A stretch of DNA of 64,000 nt from an uncultured Opitutia bacterium (GTDB taxonomy: Bacteria; Verrucomicrobiota; Verrucomicrobiia; Opitutales; Opitutaceae). The translations under genes were made by a program, and so were the position numbers. Below the pieces are notes generated by a model that was not told where the DNA came from, did no database searches, and was given only the letters and a program-made list of their open reading frames with translations. The stretch's first letter is position 1; each line of letters starts with the position of its first letter. This document shows positions 52,934-62,692 of the stretch, one piece after another. Location of the stretch: positions 124,001-188,000 of the forward strand of contig CAIUWA010000016.1 in NCBI GenBank assembly GCA_903902745.1, read 5' to 3'.

Positions 52934-53899
52934 GGTCGGTCGCGAGGGCCTGGACGAACAGCTCGTGCAGGGCGTTGGGGTTGGAGACGACTTCGGCGGG
53001 TGGCAGCTGGTGGGTGCGCATCAGCTCGAGCACCCATTCGATCGAGTCGGAGGCGGACTCCACGCGGAGCCGCCCGTTGGAGCGCCGCTCGACCTTCAGG
53101 CCGGCCTCCACCAACACGGCTTGAAAGCGCTCGGTCTCGGCGGCCGGCGCCAGCTCGACGATCCGGCGGTGGCGGTTTTTCAGCGCCTCGATGCTGTCGT
53201 GCTCCAGCAGGCGGCCGTGGGCGATGATGATCACCCGGTCGCAAATCCGCTCGATGTCCTGCAACAGGTGCGAGGAGATCACCACGCTGATGCCGAGGTC
53301 ATGCCAGAGCGAGCCAATGAGCCGCAGGATGTGCTCCCGGCCGGAGGGATCGAGCCCGTTGGTCGGCTCATCCAGGAAAATCACCTCGGGATCATGCACC
53401 AGCGCCTGCGCCAGCTTCACCCGCTGCCGCATGCCGGTCGAATAGGTGTCCACCGAGCGGTAGCGCTCCTGGCCCATGCCCACGAGATCCAGAATTTCAT
53501 GGGCGCGCTGCCGGGCCTGGCGGAACGACATGCCCGAAAGCTGGCCACAGTAGGCGACGTATTCGCAGCCGGCCATGCCGGGGATGTGGCAGTCCAGCTC
53601 GGGACTGTACCCGACTTTTTGCGGGAGGCGCGATGCCGCGCGCGGATGTCGCGCCCGAGCACCCGGGCCGTGCCGGAGGTCGGCGACGTGAGATTCAGCA
53701 GGCACTTGATGAACGTGCTCTTGCCCGCGCCGTTCGGCCCGAGCAGCCCGATGGTGCCCGCCGGCACACGGACATTGACGTCTATCAGCGCCTTTTGTGT
53801 CCCGTAGGTTTTGCCCAGACCCTCCGTCTCGATGATGAAATTGCCGTCGCCGTTCCCGGGCAGGACGGGCGGCAGAAGGGCGGGGTCGGTCGGGTTCAA
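52917..53899 (-). pseudogene. ABC transporter ATP-binding protein, frame broken at an A5 run
   Basis: Walker A (LLGPNGAGKST) is read from ATG 53899, but after residues RHRASRKK the reading frame fails. The signature region (YSTGMRQRV), Walker B (EVIFLDEPTNGLDPSG), switch His (VISSHLLQD) and the C-terminal part are in the next frame. The switch is at the run AAAAA at 53616-53620 on the minus strand (CGC AAA AAG). Adding one A, or a -1 slip there, gives a normal Q-loop segment (KVGYSPELDCHIPGM). All catalytic motifs are then intact. Explanations are assembly deletion, true mutation or programmed slippage. The downstream permease looks functional. Confidence 0.85.
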
Positions 53900-53982
53900 G
53901 GGGATGGACGCGGGCGGGCCTGAGCTGGGTTCTCATGCACTACACGCTTGGCCGCGTCGAGGTTACAAAAACATCCGACCTG

Positions 53983-54059
53983 CCGCGGATTTCACGGATC
54001 GACGCGGATGAGATGATCGAAGTCATACCGGATCTACGCCCATCCGTGTAATCCGCTGG
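53983..54059. repeat. intergenic inverted repeat, 'CGCGGAT' family, copy 1
   Basis: CCGCGGATTTCACGGAT at the left faces CATCCGTGTAATCCGC at the right, with a degenerate centre. It lies between the ABC operon start and the ferritin-like gene end, in a 338-bp gap (53900-54237) with no gene. Confidence 0.7.
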
Positions 54060-54141
54060 AGAAAATCCCGATCCTATTCCCCGAACTTCGGGATATAATT
54101 CCCGAGGCTTGGCCAGATCGGTCAAATCAGCCCCCCCCGGC

Positions 54142-54230
54142 CTTTTGCCGCGGATTGCGCGGATTAACCCGGATCGGATATGAGGAAACTTTCCTTATCC
54201 GCGGCCATCCGTGTCATCCGCCGGAAAAAA
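54142..54230. repeat. intergenic inverted repeat, 'CGCGGAT' family, copy 2
   Basis: It starts near TTTTGCCGCGGATTGCGCGG and ends near CATCCGCCGGAAAAAA. It lies immediately after the stop of the ferritin-like gene, so it may end that transcript. Half-copies are seen at 54805-54840 and 62576-62592. Confidence 0.72.
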
Positions 54231-54237
54231 CCGGCTC

Positions 54238-54693
54238 CTATTCGGTGAACTTCGGATTATCGATCCCCAGGGCATTCGCCAGGTCCGTCAGATGCTCTTG
54301 TTCCTGGACGATGATCTCGCGGAGAACTTCACTGAGTGCGAATTCCCCCATGGCCTCGGCCTGGCGGATCCGCTGGCGGTAGGCGATGATCGTCACCCGC
54401 TCGTTCTCCAGGTCGAAGCGCAGCATGTCCTCCGCCTTCGCCGACATCTTCACCGGGCGCGGCATCGTCACCGGCGTGCCGTTGAAATAATCGATCTGCT
54501 TCGCGATCTGCATCGCGTGGCTCAGCTCCTCGGTGGCGTGGCGCGCCAGCTCACCGGCGATGTGCTGGAATTTCGCGCCCTTCATCGTCTGGCTGTAAAC
54601 AATGTAGCCGATGACGGCCTGGTATTCCCGGGCCAGATCCTGATTCAGGAGCTTGATCATGTGCTTGCGGGAAATGACGGCGGATTTTTTCAT
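54238..54693 (-). CDS. ferritin-like (bacterioferritin-type) diiron protein
   Basis: The start is set at ATG 54693 (MKKSAVISRKH); an upstream ATG at 54714 is also in frame. The protein is 151 residues, with four helices. The metal-ligand pattern is that of ferritin-like proteins: Glu in LAREYQAVIGY, ExxH in TEELSHAMQI, Glu in DLENERVTIIAY and ExxH in VQEQEHLTDL. It binds a diiron centre and probably stores iron or reduces peroxide. A haem-binding Met (as in true bacterioferritin) is not certain. It is transcribed toward the ABC genes but separated by the repeats. Confidence 0.85.
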   Translation of the reverse strand: MKKSAVISRKHMIKLLNQDLAREYQAVIGYIVYSQTMKGAKFQHIAGELARHATEELSHAMQIAKQIDYFNGTPVTMPRPVKMSAKAEDMLRFDLENERVTIIAYRQRIRQAEAMGEFALSEVLREIIVQEQEHLTDLANALGIDNPKFTE

Positions 54694-54955
54694 AAGTAGC
54701 CCGACTGACCGCATCTCGAGCCAAGGGTTCGGCCTTCGGAGCCAAACTTCGGATTTTTCCCGCGGAAAACGCGGGTGGTTGCAGATCAGAAATCGTTCAG
54801 ATCATCCGATCCGCGTTCATCCGCGGCATCCGCGGAAAACTCCCCCCTGCCGGCTGCTGCGGCTGGTAAGGTCCGTAAACCGAGGCGTGACTTTTCCGGC
54901 GGTATCGCCGTGCTGGGATTTTGATTCTGCACTGAGCTTTTCCTCCCTTCTTCCT

Positions 54956-56011
54956 GTGACCGCCTCTTCCTCATCTGCGCCGATCGGCTTTGGCATCTTC
55001 GGCTTGGGCATGATCGCCGGGTATCACGCCGATGCCATTGCCGGCGTAACCGGCGCCCGGCTCGTGGGTGTCGCCACGCGGAACGCCGAGAAGGGCCGGG
55101 CCTTTGCCCAAAAACACAACGTACCCTTTGCGGGCACGAGCATGGAGGAACTCGTGGCCCTTCCTGGGATTGATGTCGTGTGCATCACCACGTCCAGCGG
55201 CGCGCATCTCGAGCCGGCGCTGACGGCCATCCGGGCCGGCAAACATCTCGTCGTGGAGAAGCCGATCGAGATCACGATGGAGCGCACCGATGAGATTCTG
55301 CGCGCCGCGGACGCCGCCGGCGTCGTGGTGGCTCCGATTTTCCAAAGCCGTTTCGGCGCCGGCGCCCTCACGGTCAAGGCGGCGATTGACGCCGGCCGCT
55401 TTGGGCGTCTCGTGCTCGCGAGCGCCTACGTGAAGTGGCACCGTTCCGCGCAATATTACACCGGCACTCGCGGCACGATGCAGAGCGACGGTGGCGGCGC
55501 CCTCATGGTCCAGGCCATTCACGCCCTCGACCTGCTGCAGTGGTTCGCCGGGATGCCGGCGGAAGTCTATTGCCAGACCACGCGCCGCATTTATGACGGC
55601 ATCGAGGTGGAAGACACCGCCAGTGCGACCGTGAGATTTCCGGTCGGAGCGCTCGGCACGATCGAGGCCAGCACCGCGCTTTGGCCCGGCTGGCAGCGGC
55701 GGTTGGAGATCTGCGGTGAACATGGCTCCGTGTCCCTCGAGGACGACCATATTGCGCGCTGGGATTTTCGCGAAGCCCGGCCGGAAGACCAGGCGATCCG
55801 CAACGCGAAGGACGCGGCGGCGCTGGGCTCCGGGGCCAGCAAGCCCGATGCGATCAACTTTGTCGGCCACCAGCGGCAGCTTCAGGATCTCGTCGACGCA
55901 CTGCGCACCGGCCGCGCGCCGGCGCTCAACGGCCACGAGGGCCGCAAGGCCGTGGCCCTTGTGTGCGCGCTGTATGCCTCGGCCGCCGCCGGCGCGCCCG
56001 TCAAACTCTGA
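54956..56011 (+). CDS. Gfo/Idh/MocA family dehydrogenase
   Basis: The start is placed at GTG 54956 because the longer frame (from 54653) runs antisense through the ferritin-like gene. The protein is 351 residues. The Rossmann motif is FGIFGLGMIAGYHADAI, followed by ARLVGVATRN; the substrate-side Lys is in VVEKPIEIT (EKP motif); the C-terminal domain has YYTGTRGTMQSDGGGALMVQ and HALDLLQWFAG (His of the catalytic HxxD-type site). It oxidises a sugar, inositol or sugar acid with NAD(P). It forms a likely operon with the MFS transporter 83 bp downstream. Confidence 0.9.
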   Translation: MTASSSSAPIGFGIFGLGMIAGYHADAIAGVTGARLVGVATRNAEKGRAFAQKHNVPFAGTSMEELVALPGIDVVCITTSSGAHLEPALTAIRAGKHLVVEKPIEITMERTDEILRAADAAGVVVAPIFQSRFGAGALTVKAAIDAGRFGRLVLASAYVKWHRSAQYYTGTRGTMQSDGGGALMVQAIHALDLLQWFAGMPAEVYCQTTRRIYDGIEVEDTASATVRFPVGALGTIEASTALWPGWQRRLEICGEHGSVSLEDDHIARWDFREARPEDQAIRNAKDAAALGSGASKPDAINFVGHQRQLQDLVDALRTGRAPALNGHEGRKAVALVCALYASAAAGAPVKL

Positions 56012-56094
56012 ACTTCCTTCAGCTCTCCGTCCCTGCTTCCTTTTGCTCCACTCGCCTTGGGAGCTGACCTCCCGCCGGCGCTCTTCCCCACCCC

Positions 56095-57435
56095 ATGACC
56101 CCACCTCCGACCGTCACGCCTTGGTGGCGGACGTTGAACCGCCACCATTGGTTCGTTTTCATCGTCGCCTCGCTCGCGTGGCTCTTCGACTGCTTCGACC
56201 AGCAGATCTTCAACCTCGCGCGCGATGGCGCCATGGAGGACTTGGTCGGGGACAAGAAGCTGGCGCTGGTGTACGGCCCTTACACCACCTCCGTCTTCAT
56301 GGTGGGCTGGGCGATCGGCGGGCTCTTTTTCGGCGCACTCGGCGACCGCTTCGGCCGGGCCCGGATGCTCACTCTCACGATCCTGCTGTATTCGCTGAGC
56401 ACGGGGTTGAACTCGTTCGCGCACAGCGTCACCGGATTTTGCGTTTATCGTTTCCTCACCGGCCTCGGGGTCGGCGGGGTGTTCGGGCTCGCGGTGGCAC
56501 TGGTCGCCGACTCGGTGCCGGATCGCGCGCGGGCGCCGGCGCTCGGCCTGCTGCAGGCCCTCTCGACCTGGGGTAATATCGCGTCGGGCCTGACCGGCAT
56601 GGCCGTTGGCACCCTGGCGCTCTTGCCGTTCGGGTTGAAGCCATGGCAGGCCCTGTTCCTGATCGGCGCGTTGCCGGCGTTCCTGTGCGTGTTCGTGATG
56701 TACCGCCTGAAGGAGCCGGAGAAGTGGGTGCGCGCGCGGGAGGAAGGTGGCAAAAGCGGCGTGAAGTTCGGCTCCTACCGCGCCCTGCTCTCCCACCCAC
56801 GCTGGAAGCGGAACGCCTGGTGGGGCCTGATCGCCTGCACCGCCGGCATTGTCGGACTCTGGGGCATCGGCAACTTCCACCCCAAGATCGTCGGCTCCAT
56901 CATTGAACAGGAACTGGCCGCGAGAAACCTCTCCCCCGCGGCCATGGCGAGCGAGAAGACCTTCTGGCGCGCCGCGGGCCTGCTGCTGCAGAACATCGGT
57001 GGCTTCCTCGGCATGCTTTCCCTCGCGAAGCTGGCGCAGACCTGGGGGCGCCGGCCGGCGTTCGCGCTCGCGCTGCTGCTCTCGTTTCTCTCGACCGTGC
57101 TGGTCTTCAAGTTCATGCGCCACACCGGCCAGATGTACTGGATGCTCCCGATCATGGGCTTCGGCCAGCTCTCGGTGTTCGGCGTCTACGCGGTCTACCT
57201 GCCCGAATTGTTTCCGACCAGCCTGCGCAGCACCGGCACGAGCTTCTGCTACAACGTCGGCCGGATTATCGCCGCCACCGCACCGTTCACGATGAGCAGG
57301 CTCACCTCCCGCCTCGGCGGCGACATCGAGGCCTTCCGCACCGCGGGCCTGTGGGTGAGCCTGGTGCTCCTTGCCGGCATCGTGGTGCTGCCACTCCTGC
57401 CGGAGACCAAGGACCAGCCGCTGCCGGAGGAGTAA
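56095..57435 (+). CDS. MFS sugar/organic acid transporter
   Basis: The 446-residue protein has twelve membrane helices. Motif GDRFGRARML follows helix 2, the first half has FLTGLGVGGVFGLAVALVAD, and YLPELFPTSLRSTGTSF (aromatic-acid/sugar porter family style) comes in the second half. The N terminus FVFIVASLAWLFDCFDQQIF is typical of the metabolite:H+ symporter group. It probably takes up the substrate of the dehydrogenase just upstream. It converges on the sigma factor gene with 23 bp between stops. Confidence 0.92.
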   Translation: MTPPPTVTPWWRTLNRHHWFVFIVASLAWLFDCFDQQIFNLARDGAMEDLVGDKKLALVYGPYTTSVFMVGWAIGGLFFGALGDRFGRARMLTLTILLYSLSTGLNSFAHSVTGFCVYRFLTGLGVGGVFGLAVALVADSVPDRARAPALGLLQALSTWGNIASGLTGMAVGTLALLPFGLKPWQALFLIGALPAFLCVFVMYRLKEPEKWVRAREEGGKSGVKFGSYRALLSHPRWKRNAWWGLIACTAGIVGLWGIGNFHPKIVGSIIEQELAARNLSPAAMASEKTFWRAAGLLLQNIGGFLGMLSLAKLAQTWGRRPAFALALLLSFLSTVLVFKFMRHTGQMYWMLPIMGFGQLSVFGVYAVYLPELFPTSLRSTGTSFCYNVGRIIAATAPFTMSRLTSRLGGDIEAFRTAGLWVSLVLLAGIVVLPLLPETKDQPLPEE

Positions 57436-57458
57436 GCGCCAGCGCGAATTAACCGGGA

Positions 57459-58163
57459 TCAGGCCGCGGCTTTGGCTTCCGTCCCCGCGACCGACTGCTT
57501 CCAACTGCCCGGGCGACCGGAGGCCAGTGTCTTTCGTGGACGCTGGCAACCGAGCCCGTCCCACTTGGGCAGGTTTAGCGCGAGGCGCTGCATTTTTCCA
57601 CGCGCGCGAAACAGCCGCATTTTCACGAACTCCAGGTCCCAGCCGGTCGTCCGGCTGATTTCGAGCAGGGTCCTTTGTTCAAGATGGAAGAGCCGGACGA
57701 TCCGGCGGTCATCGGGCTTCAGGCCGGCCAGCATGTGCTGGACCATTTCCCGCGCGCCCAGCCGGTCACCGGGATTGCCGCCATGCGGGTCGGCCAGCGT
57801 GGTCTCAATCCGGGAAGCCTGATCCTCCCCAAGGTCGGCCCAGCGCAACTCAGGCCGGCAACGCTGCGCGCGCAAGTGATCGAAGCAGGTCCGAAGGGCG
57901 ATTCGCGCGAGCCAGTGGATGAACGGGGCGCCCCCATGATACTGGCCGAGCCGGGAAAACATCTTGATGAACACTTCCTGCACGAGGTCCTCCTCCGTCT
58001 CCCGGCGAGGCAGACGCCGGCGCACAATCCGGACGACGACCGGCCGGACCAGGGCGACCAATTCCCGCGCCGCCTGCTGGTCACCGGCCCGGACGCGCTG
58101 GAGACAGTCGGCGAGTTCCTCGGCGGCGGTGGGCACGGCTGGCGTGGTGTGATCGGCGATCAT
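57459..58163 (-). CDS. ECF-type RNA polymerase sigma factor (long form)
   Basis: The start is set at ATG 58163 (MIADHTTPA), preceded by AGAGG at a good distance; the frame extends to 58208 but this adds palindrome-derived residues. The protein is 234 residues. Region 2 is at LVALVRPVVVRIVRRRLPRR, then EEDLVQEVFIKMF and FIHWLARIALRTCFDHLR; region 4 is at GLKPDDRRIVRLFHLEQ and EISRTTGWDLEFVKMRLFRA. A Lys/Pro-rich tail of about 40 residues follows. No anti-sigma gene is adjacent. It lies between MFS and the giant autotransporter-type gene and may control the latter. Confidence 0.9.
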   Translation of the reverse strand: MIADHTTPAVPTAAEELADCLQRVRAGDQQAARELVALVRPVVVRIVRRRLPRRETEEDLVQEVFIKMFSRLGQYHGGAPFIHWLARIALRTCFDHLRAQRCRPELRWADLGEDQASRIETTLADPHGGNPGDRLGAREMVQHMLAGLKPDDRRIVRLFHLEQRTLLEISRTTGWDLEFVKMRLFRARGKMQRLALNLPKWDGLGCQRPRKTLASGRPGSWKQSVAGTEAKAAA

Positions 58164-58248
58164 GTTCCTCTTGATTACACGTCGCGGCCGGGCGGGGTTA
58201 CAAAACACCGGATTATGCCGGGACCGAGCCAGGCTCAGGCCGTTGGAG

Positions 58249-58405
58249 GTAGCAGCCGAGGTAACGAGGCCGGGGTTCGAAGATGTAGCGGCGGTCTACT
58301 TGTCCGCCGTAGCTTTTCAGCGAAGCAGGATGACCGCCGGTTTGAAAGATCGGCGCTCATAGAGCGCCGCTACAACGAACCCAGCCTCGTTACCTCGGCT
58401 GCTAC
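58249..58405. repeat. nested inverted repeat, 22-bp perfect outer stem
   Basis: The outer arms are 58249-58270 and 58384-58405, perfectly inverted over 22 bp (beginning GTAGCAGCCGAGG). Inside, TGTAGCGGCG (58284-58293) faces CGCCGCTACA (58365-58374), the same arm as the repeat at 28626-28687. It lies between the sigma factor start and the stop of the autotransporter-type gene and could act as terminator or cruciform. Confidence 0.88.
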
Positions 58406-58446
58406 ATGTCCAAGCCGGGGTGATTTCGTTGCGGGAGACAGAGCGT

Positions 58447-61400
58447 TTACCGCCCCGGTAACTTACCGGCCTTCTGGCGCCGGCGCAGCGAGCTCCCGGC
58501 CAGCATCATCGCCCCGGTGAGCAGCAAGTCCCACGTCGCGGGTTCTGGCACCGGCGTGAAGTTGAGGAAAAGATTATTGCCCGTCTGCGACAGGAAGAAA
58601 TTCCCGACGCCGAGGCTGTTCTGAAAACCGGGCGTGCCGCCCGTCGCGGCGGTCGAGATGACAAAGGCGTTCGTCGCAAACCCCGTGATCCCGCCGGGCG
58701 CGGTGGCGATCAGCCACGAGTAGGACTGGGCGGAATTGAAATTGATCACCGCGCCGGCGAGGTTCGCCGCGGTCACGGAATTGATGGAGAGGCCAAACGG
58801 CGTGGACCCGTTGGCGGTGATGTTGAGCGCCCCGGAGACATTCAGCAGGCTCCAGTTTGCCCCGGACGCACCGTTGGCGTCATTGATGAAAAAGTACATG
58901 AGCCCGTTGCCCGCCATCGTCGCCGCCGGGGTGGTAAAGGTGCCCGGGGTGAAGGTGCTGCCGGCACTGTTGAACAGGCCGGGGAAAAGCTTGCCGCCAC
59001 CGCCAATGGTGAGCGACCCGGCAATGCTGGTGTTGCCAATCAGCGCGCCGCCGCTGCCCATGGAAGTCGGGGTGGCGCTGGTGATGGTGACGGCACCGGA
59101 ACCGAGCGCTGAGCCGGACGAATTGGTGAGCAGGAGGTTGCCGCTATTGATGGTGGTGCCGCCGGAGTAGCTGTTGGCGTTGGGCAGCGTGATGTCGCCC
59201 GAGCCATTCATGACTAGGGCGCCCGTGCCCGACACCGCGTTCCCGAAGATGGCACCCGAGCCGTTGAGGGCCAGGCTCAGCGTGCCATTGTCGATAATCG
59301 CGCCGGCGACGGACGCGGTGTTGTTGGAATTGTTTCCAATGCGCAACGAGGCTCCACTGTTGATGGTGGTGCCACCGCTGTAGCTGTTCACGCCGGTCAG
59401 CGCCTCGGTGGTGGTGCCACCGATCACGAGCGCGCCCAGACCGTCGATGATGCCGGCAAATGTGCGGGTCGAAGTGTTGGGATTGAGCGTGAGGGTCTTG
59501 CCGCTCCCAACGGTGACATTGGCCGTGGCATTTCCCTGCAAGCCGGCGACGACTTCGTCGAAATTGACCAACAGATGGGTGCTGGCGTTCATCGAAACCA
59601 AGCTGTTGGCGGAAAAAGCCCCGAGCTGGCCATCGGCGAGGGTGCCGGCCCCGACGACCGTCTGACCCGAATAATTATTCACCCCGCCCAGCGTGAGCGT
59701 GCCGGTGCCGAGCTGCTGGAACCCGCCGGTGCCGGTGATCCCGTTCGCGAAGGAAGTATTCGTCGTGAGGTTAATATTAAAGTTCGCCGTGCCGTTAACG
59801 GTGATGGCGCCTGAAACGGCTCCGGTCGCGCCGCCGCCGGCCGCGCCCACCTGCAGCACTCCGCCGCTGTTGATCGTGACGGAGCCCGTGCCTGTCGCCG
59901 AGCCGCTGGCGTTGGTGGCGAAGATAATGCCACCGTTGATCGTCGTGCCGCCCTGGTAAGTGTTGCCGACCGTGAAATTCTCGCTGTTGGTGCCGGCCTT
60001 GATCAAGGCGCCCAAGCCGGCGATGGTGCCGTTGAAGGGACCCGGCGTGTTGCTGCCGCTGATGGTCAGCGTCTTGGTGCTCGCCACGTTCACCGTGCTG
60101 AAGCTGCCGCCCGTCAGGCCGGCGATGGCCTCGTCGTTGTTGACCGTGAGCGTGGCGCCCGAGTTGATCGAGATCGTACTGTTGGAGGAAAAGGCGTTGG
60201 TCTGTCCGTCGGCCAGCGTGCCGGAGTTGACGTTGGTCTGGCCGGAATAGCTGTTCACCCCGCCCAAGGTGACGGTGCCCGCGCCCGCCTGGGTCACAGA
60301 GCCGGTGCCCGAAATTCCGTTGGCGAAGGAAATGTTGCTCGAGAGGTTGAAGGTGAGGCCGCCGTTGTCGGAGATGGCGCCCGAAACCGCGCCCGTCGCG
60401 CCGCCGCCGCCGGAAGCCCCAAGCTGGAGCGTGGCGCCGCCGGCAATCGTGATGGTTCCGGTCCCCGTCGCCGAGCCGGTGCTGTTGGTCGCAAACAACG
60501 AGCCCTGATTGATCGAGGTGGGCCCCGAGTAAGTATTGGCGCCGGACAAAGTCTCCCCGCCCGTCCCGGTCTTGATCAGGCCGCCCGAACCGCCGATCGT
60601 GCCGCCATAGGTTTGAAGGGTGCCATGATTGATCGTCAGGTTGCCGCCCAGGTTCACCGTGCCGCCGGACCCGCTCAAGCCCTTGACCGTCTCGGCGAAA
60701 TTCACCGTGAGGGAGCCGCCATTCAGCGTCATCAGGCTGTTGGCGGAAAAATCGCCCGCCGCCCCATCCACAATCGTGCCGGAGTTGATGGTGGTGGTGC
60801 CGGAATAAGTTTTGTTCGTGCCCGTGAGTGTAAGCGCCGTCGAACCATTCTGGGTCAGACCGCCGGTACCGGAGACCGCGTTGCCAAAACTGGTGTTGCT
60901 GCCGAGGTTGAAGGTCAGGGTGCCGTTGTCGGTGATGCTGCCGGAAACCGCGCCAGTGCCGCCGTTGCCGATTTGGAGGGTGCCGCCCGTGTTGATCGCA
61001 ATCGCGCCGGTGCCGGTGGCCGAGCCGGTGGAATTGGTCGCGATCAATTTGCCTCCCGAATTGATGGTCGTGCCACCCGAGTAGGCGTTCGCGCCCGTGA
61101 CCGTGGCGTTCGCCCCGTTCAACACGGAAACGACGCCGGTGCCCGATACCGTGTTGCCGAAACTGTTGGTGTTACCGAAACTCAGAGTGCCGTTGTCGGT
61201 CACCGCGCCCGTGATGGCTCCGGCCGTGCCGGCGCCGATGGCGCCGATCTGCAGCGTGCCGCCGCTGTTGATCGTGACCGTATTTGTGCCGGTCGCCGAG
61301 CCGGTGCTGTTGTTCACGACCAGCGTTCCGGTGTTCACCGTCGTGCCACCGGTGTAGCCGTTGGCTCCGTCCAACGTCGTGGTGCCGGTGTTGCCGGCAC

Positions 61401-62470
61401 CGATGGTGAGCGCTCCCGCGCCATTGATCGTGCCGGAAAACGATCCCGGGACTCCCGTGGTATTAACAGTCAGGGTTGCACCCGATCCGATGTTCACCCC
61501 CCCCGCCGGTGCCACCGTTTTGGAGGCCAGCGATCGTTTCGTTGAAATTGACCGCGAGCGTGCCGAGGTTGGAACCGCTGTTGCCCACGCGCACAATGCT
61601 GTTTGAGGAAAAAGCTCCCGCCATGCCATCGGCCAGCGTGCCGTTGCTGATGGTGGTGTTCCCGCTGTAGGTATTGGCCCCGCTGAGGGTGAGCGTCGCG
61701 TTGTTGACCCCGGACAAGGCAAACAGGGAGACATTGCCGGTCCCGGAGATCACACCGCCGTAAGTCTGGGCGGCTCCAGCGGCACTAAAAAAGTTCAGAA
61801 CCCCGCTGTTGCTCACGTTGCCAGCGATCATCGAGGTGGTCAGGGTGCCGTTACCCACGGTAAAGGCGCCGGTGGAGATGATGGTATTGCTCGATGTGCG
61901 GCTATCGATGCCGGAGAATTGGAGGGACTGGGAGCTGTTGTTAACGATTGTGATATCGCCGGTGCCGCTGAGGTTGCCGCCGAACTGCAGGCCCGCGGTG
62001 GCACCCGCGGTGCTGGTGACGGTCACGTTGCCAGCCAAATTAATGGGAACGTTAACAAAAATGCTGGAGGCCGCCGAGGTGTCGTTCGTAACGCCGGCGC
62101 TGGCTCCGCTTAACTGGAGCGTGTTCGTTCCGTTGATGATGTAGCCGATCGTTCCATTAAAAGTGACCAGGTTGGCGGAGAAATCCGCGTTAAAATTAAC
62201 TCCCGATTGGACGCCGCCGGTGCCAAAAATAATATTGGACCCCGTCGTCGGCAGCACGCCGCCCGTCCAGTTTCCACTCGTGTTGGTATTGTGATCACCA
62301 CTGCCGTCGCTCCAGTTGAACGTGGCTTGGGCGAGGACGGAAATGTCCAAAGTCGCTCCCACCAGAATCAGCAGCGCCAGCGTTCGCAGATTTTTCAATG
62401 CCCCATGCTTAAACAATAGCTGCAAATCAGGGGCGGGGCAGTTTCGCATAAAGCAGGGGATTTCCCTCAA
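58447..62470 (-). pseudogene. giant PEP-CTERM protein with autotransporter-type beta-strand repeats, frame broken at a G8 run
   Basis: TTG at 62470 or ATG at 62449 begins a signal peptide (cleavage near VLAQATFNW). About a dozen beta-strand repeats follow with the pattern GANTYSGGTTINSGTLxxxN (TIGR02601-like), then GTGTxTITSGGTLQLG-type units, then a C-terminal PEP-CTERM sorting signal (VPEPAT, hydrophobic helix, RRRQK tail). The reading frame is broken at a run of eight G on the minus strand (plus-strand C8 at 61497-61504). With seven G the frame continues as GGTGGGVNIGSGATL. The full product would be about 1340 residues. It could be assembly error, mutation or slipped-strand phase variation. 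Such proteins are exported and anchored by exosortase. Confidence 0.85.
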
Positions 62471-62575
62471 CCTGACAAAAACCCGACGAACAACAAGTGA
62501 ATTGCATTATGCTGTGCCCAGCAGGCAGATCCATCCCCTAAAGAGACCGGCTAATTCGGAATCATGCAGAAAGAA

Positions 62576-62692
62576 ACCGCGGATGACGCGGATCTGAGGT
62601 CGCCCTTTTGGCTATTGCGAGACAAGTGGATAGGGATTTTCCGGAGTCAAAATCATGGGTTCGTCGTGCCACTTCCCTCACCGACCCAATCA
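62576..62692 (+). repeat. CGCGGAT half-copy followed by dispersed element copy B
   Basis: CCGCGGATGACGCGGAT (62577-62593) is followed directly by the element shared with 40497-40598 (see copy A), which runs to the stop codon of the PAP2 gene at 62690-62692. The two element copies are in opposite orientation, 22 kb apart. The gap 62471-62575 holds nothing I recognise. Confidence 0.7.

Noticed and set aside
54653-54955. N-terminal extension of the Gfo/Idh/MocA frame
   Set aside because: It runs antisense through the ferritin-like gene and lacks any conserved residues before the Rossmann motif.
58447-62470. CRISPR-like or tandem repeat array
   Set aside because: The repetition is at protein level (beta-strand repeats) with variable spacing and no direct-repeat/spacer structure.
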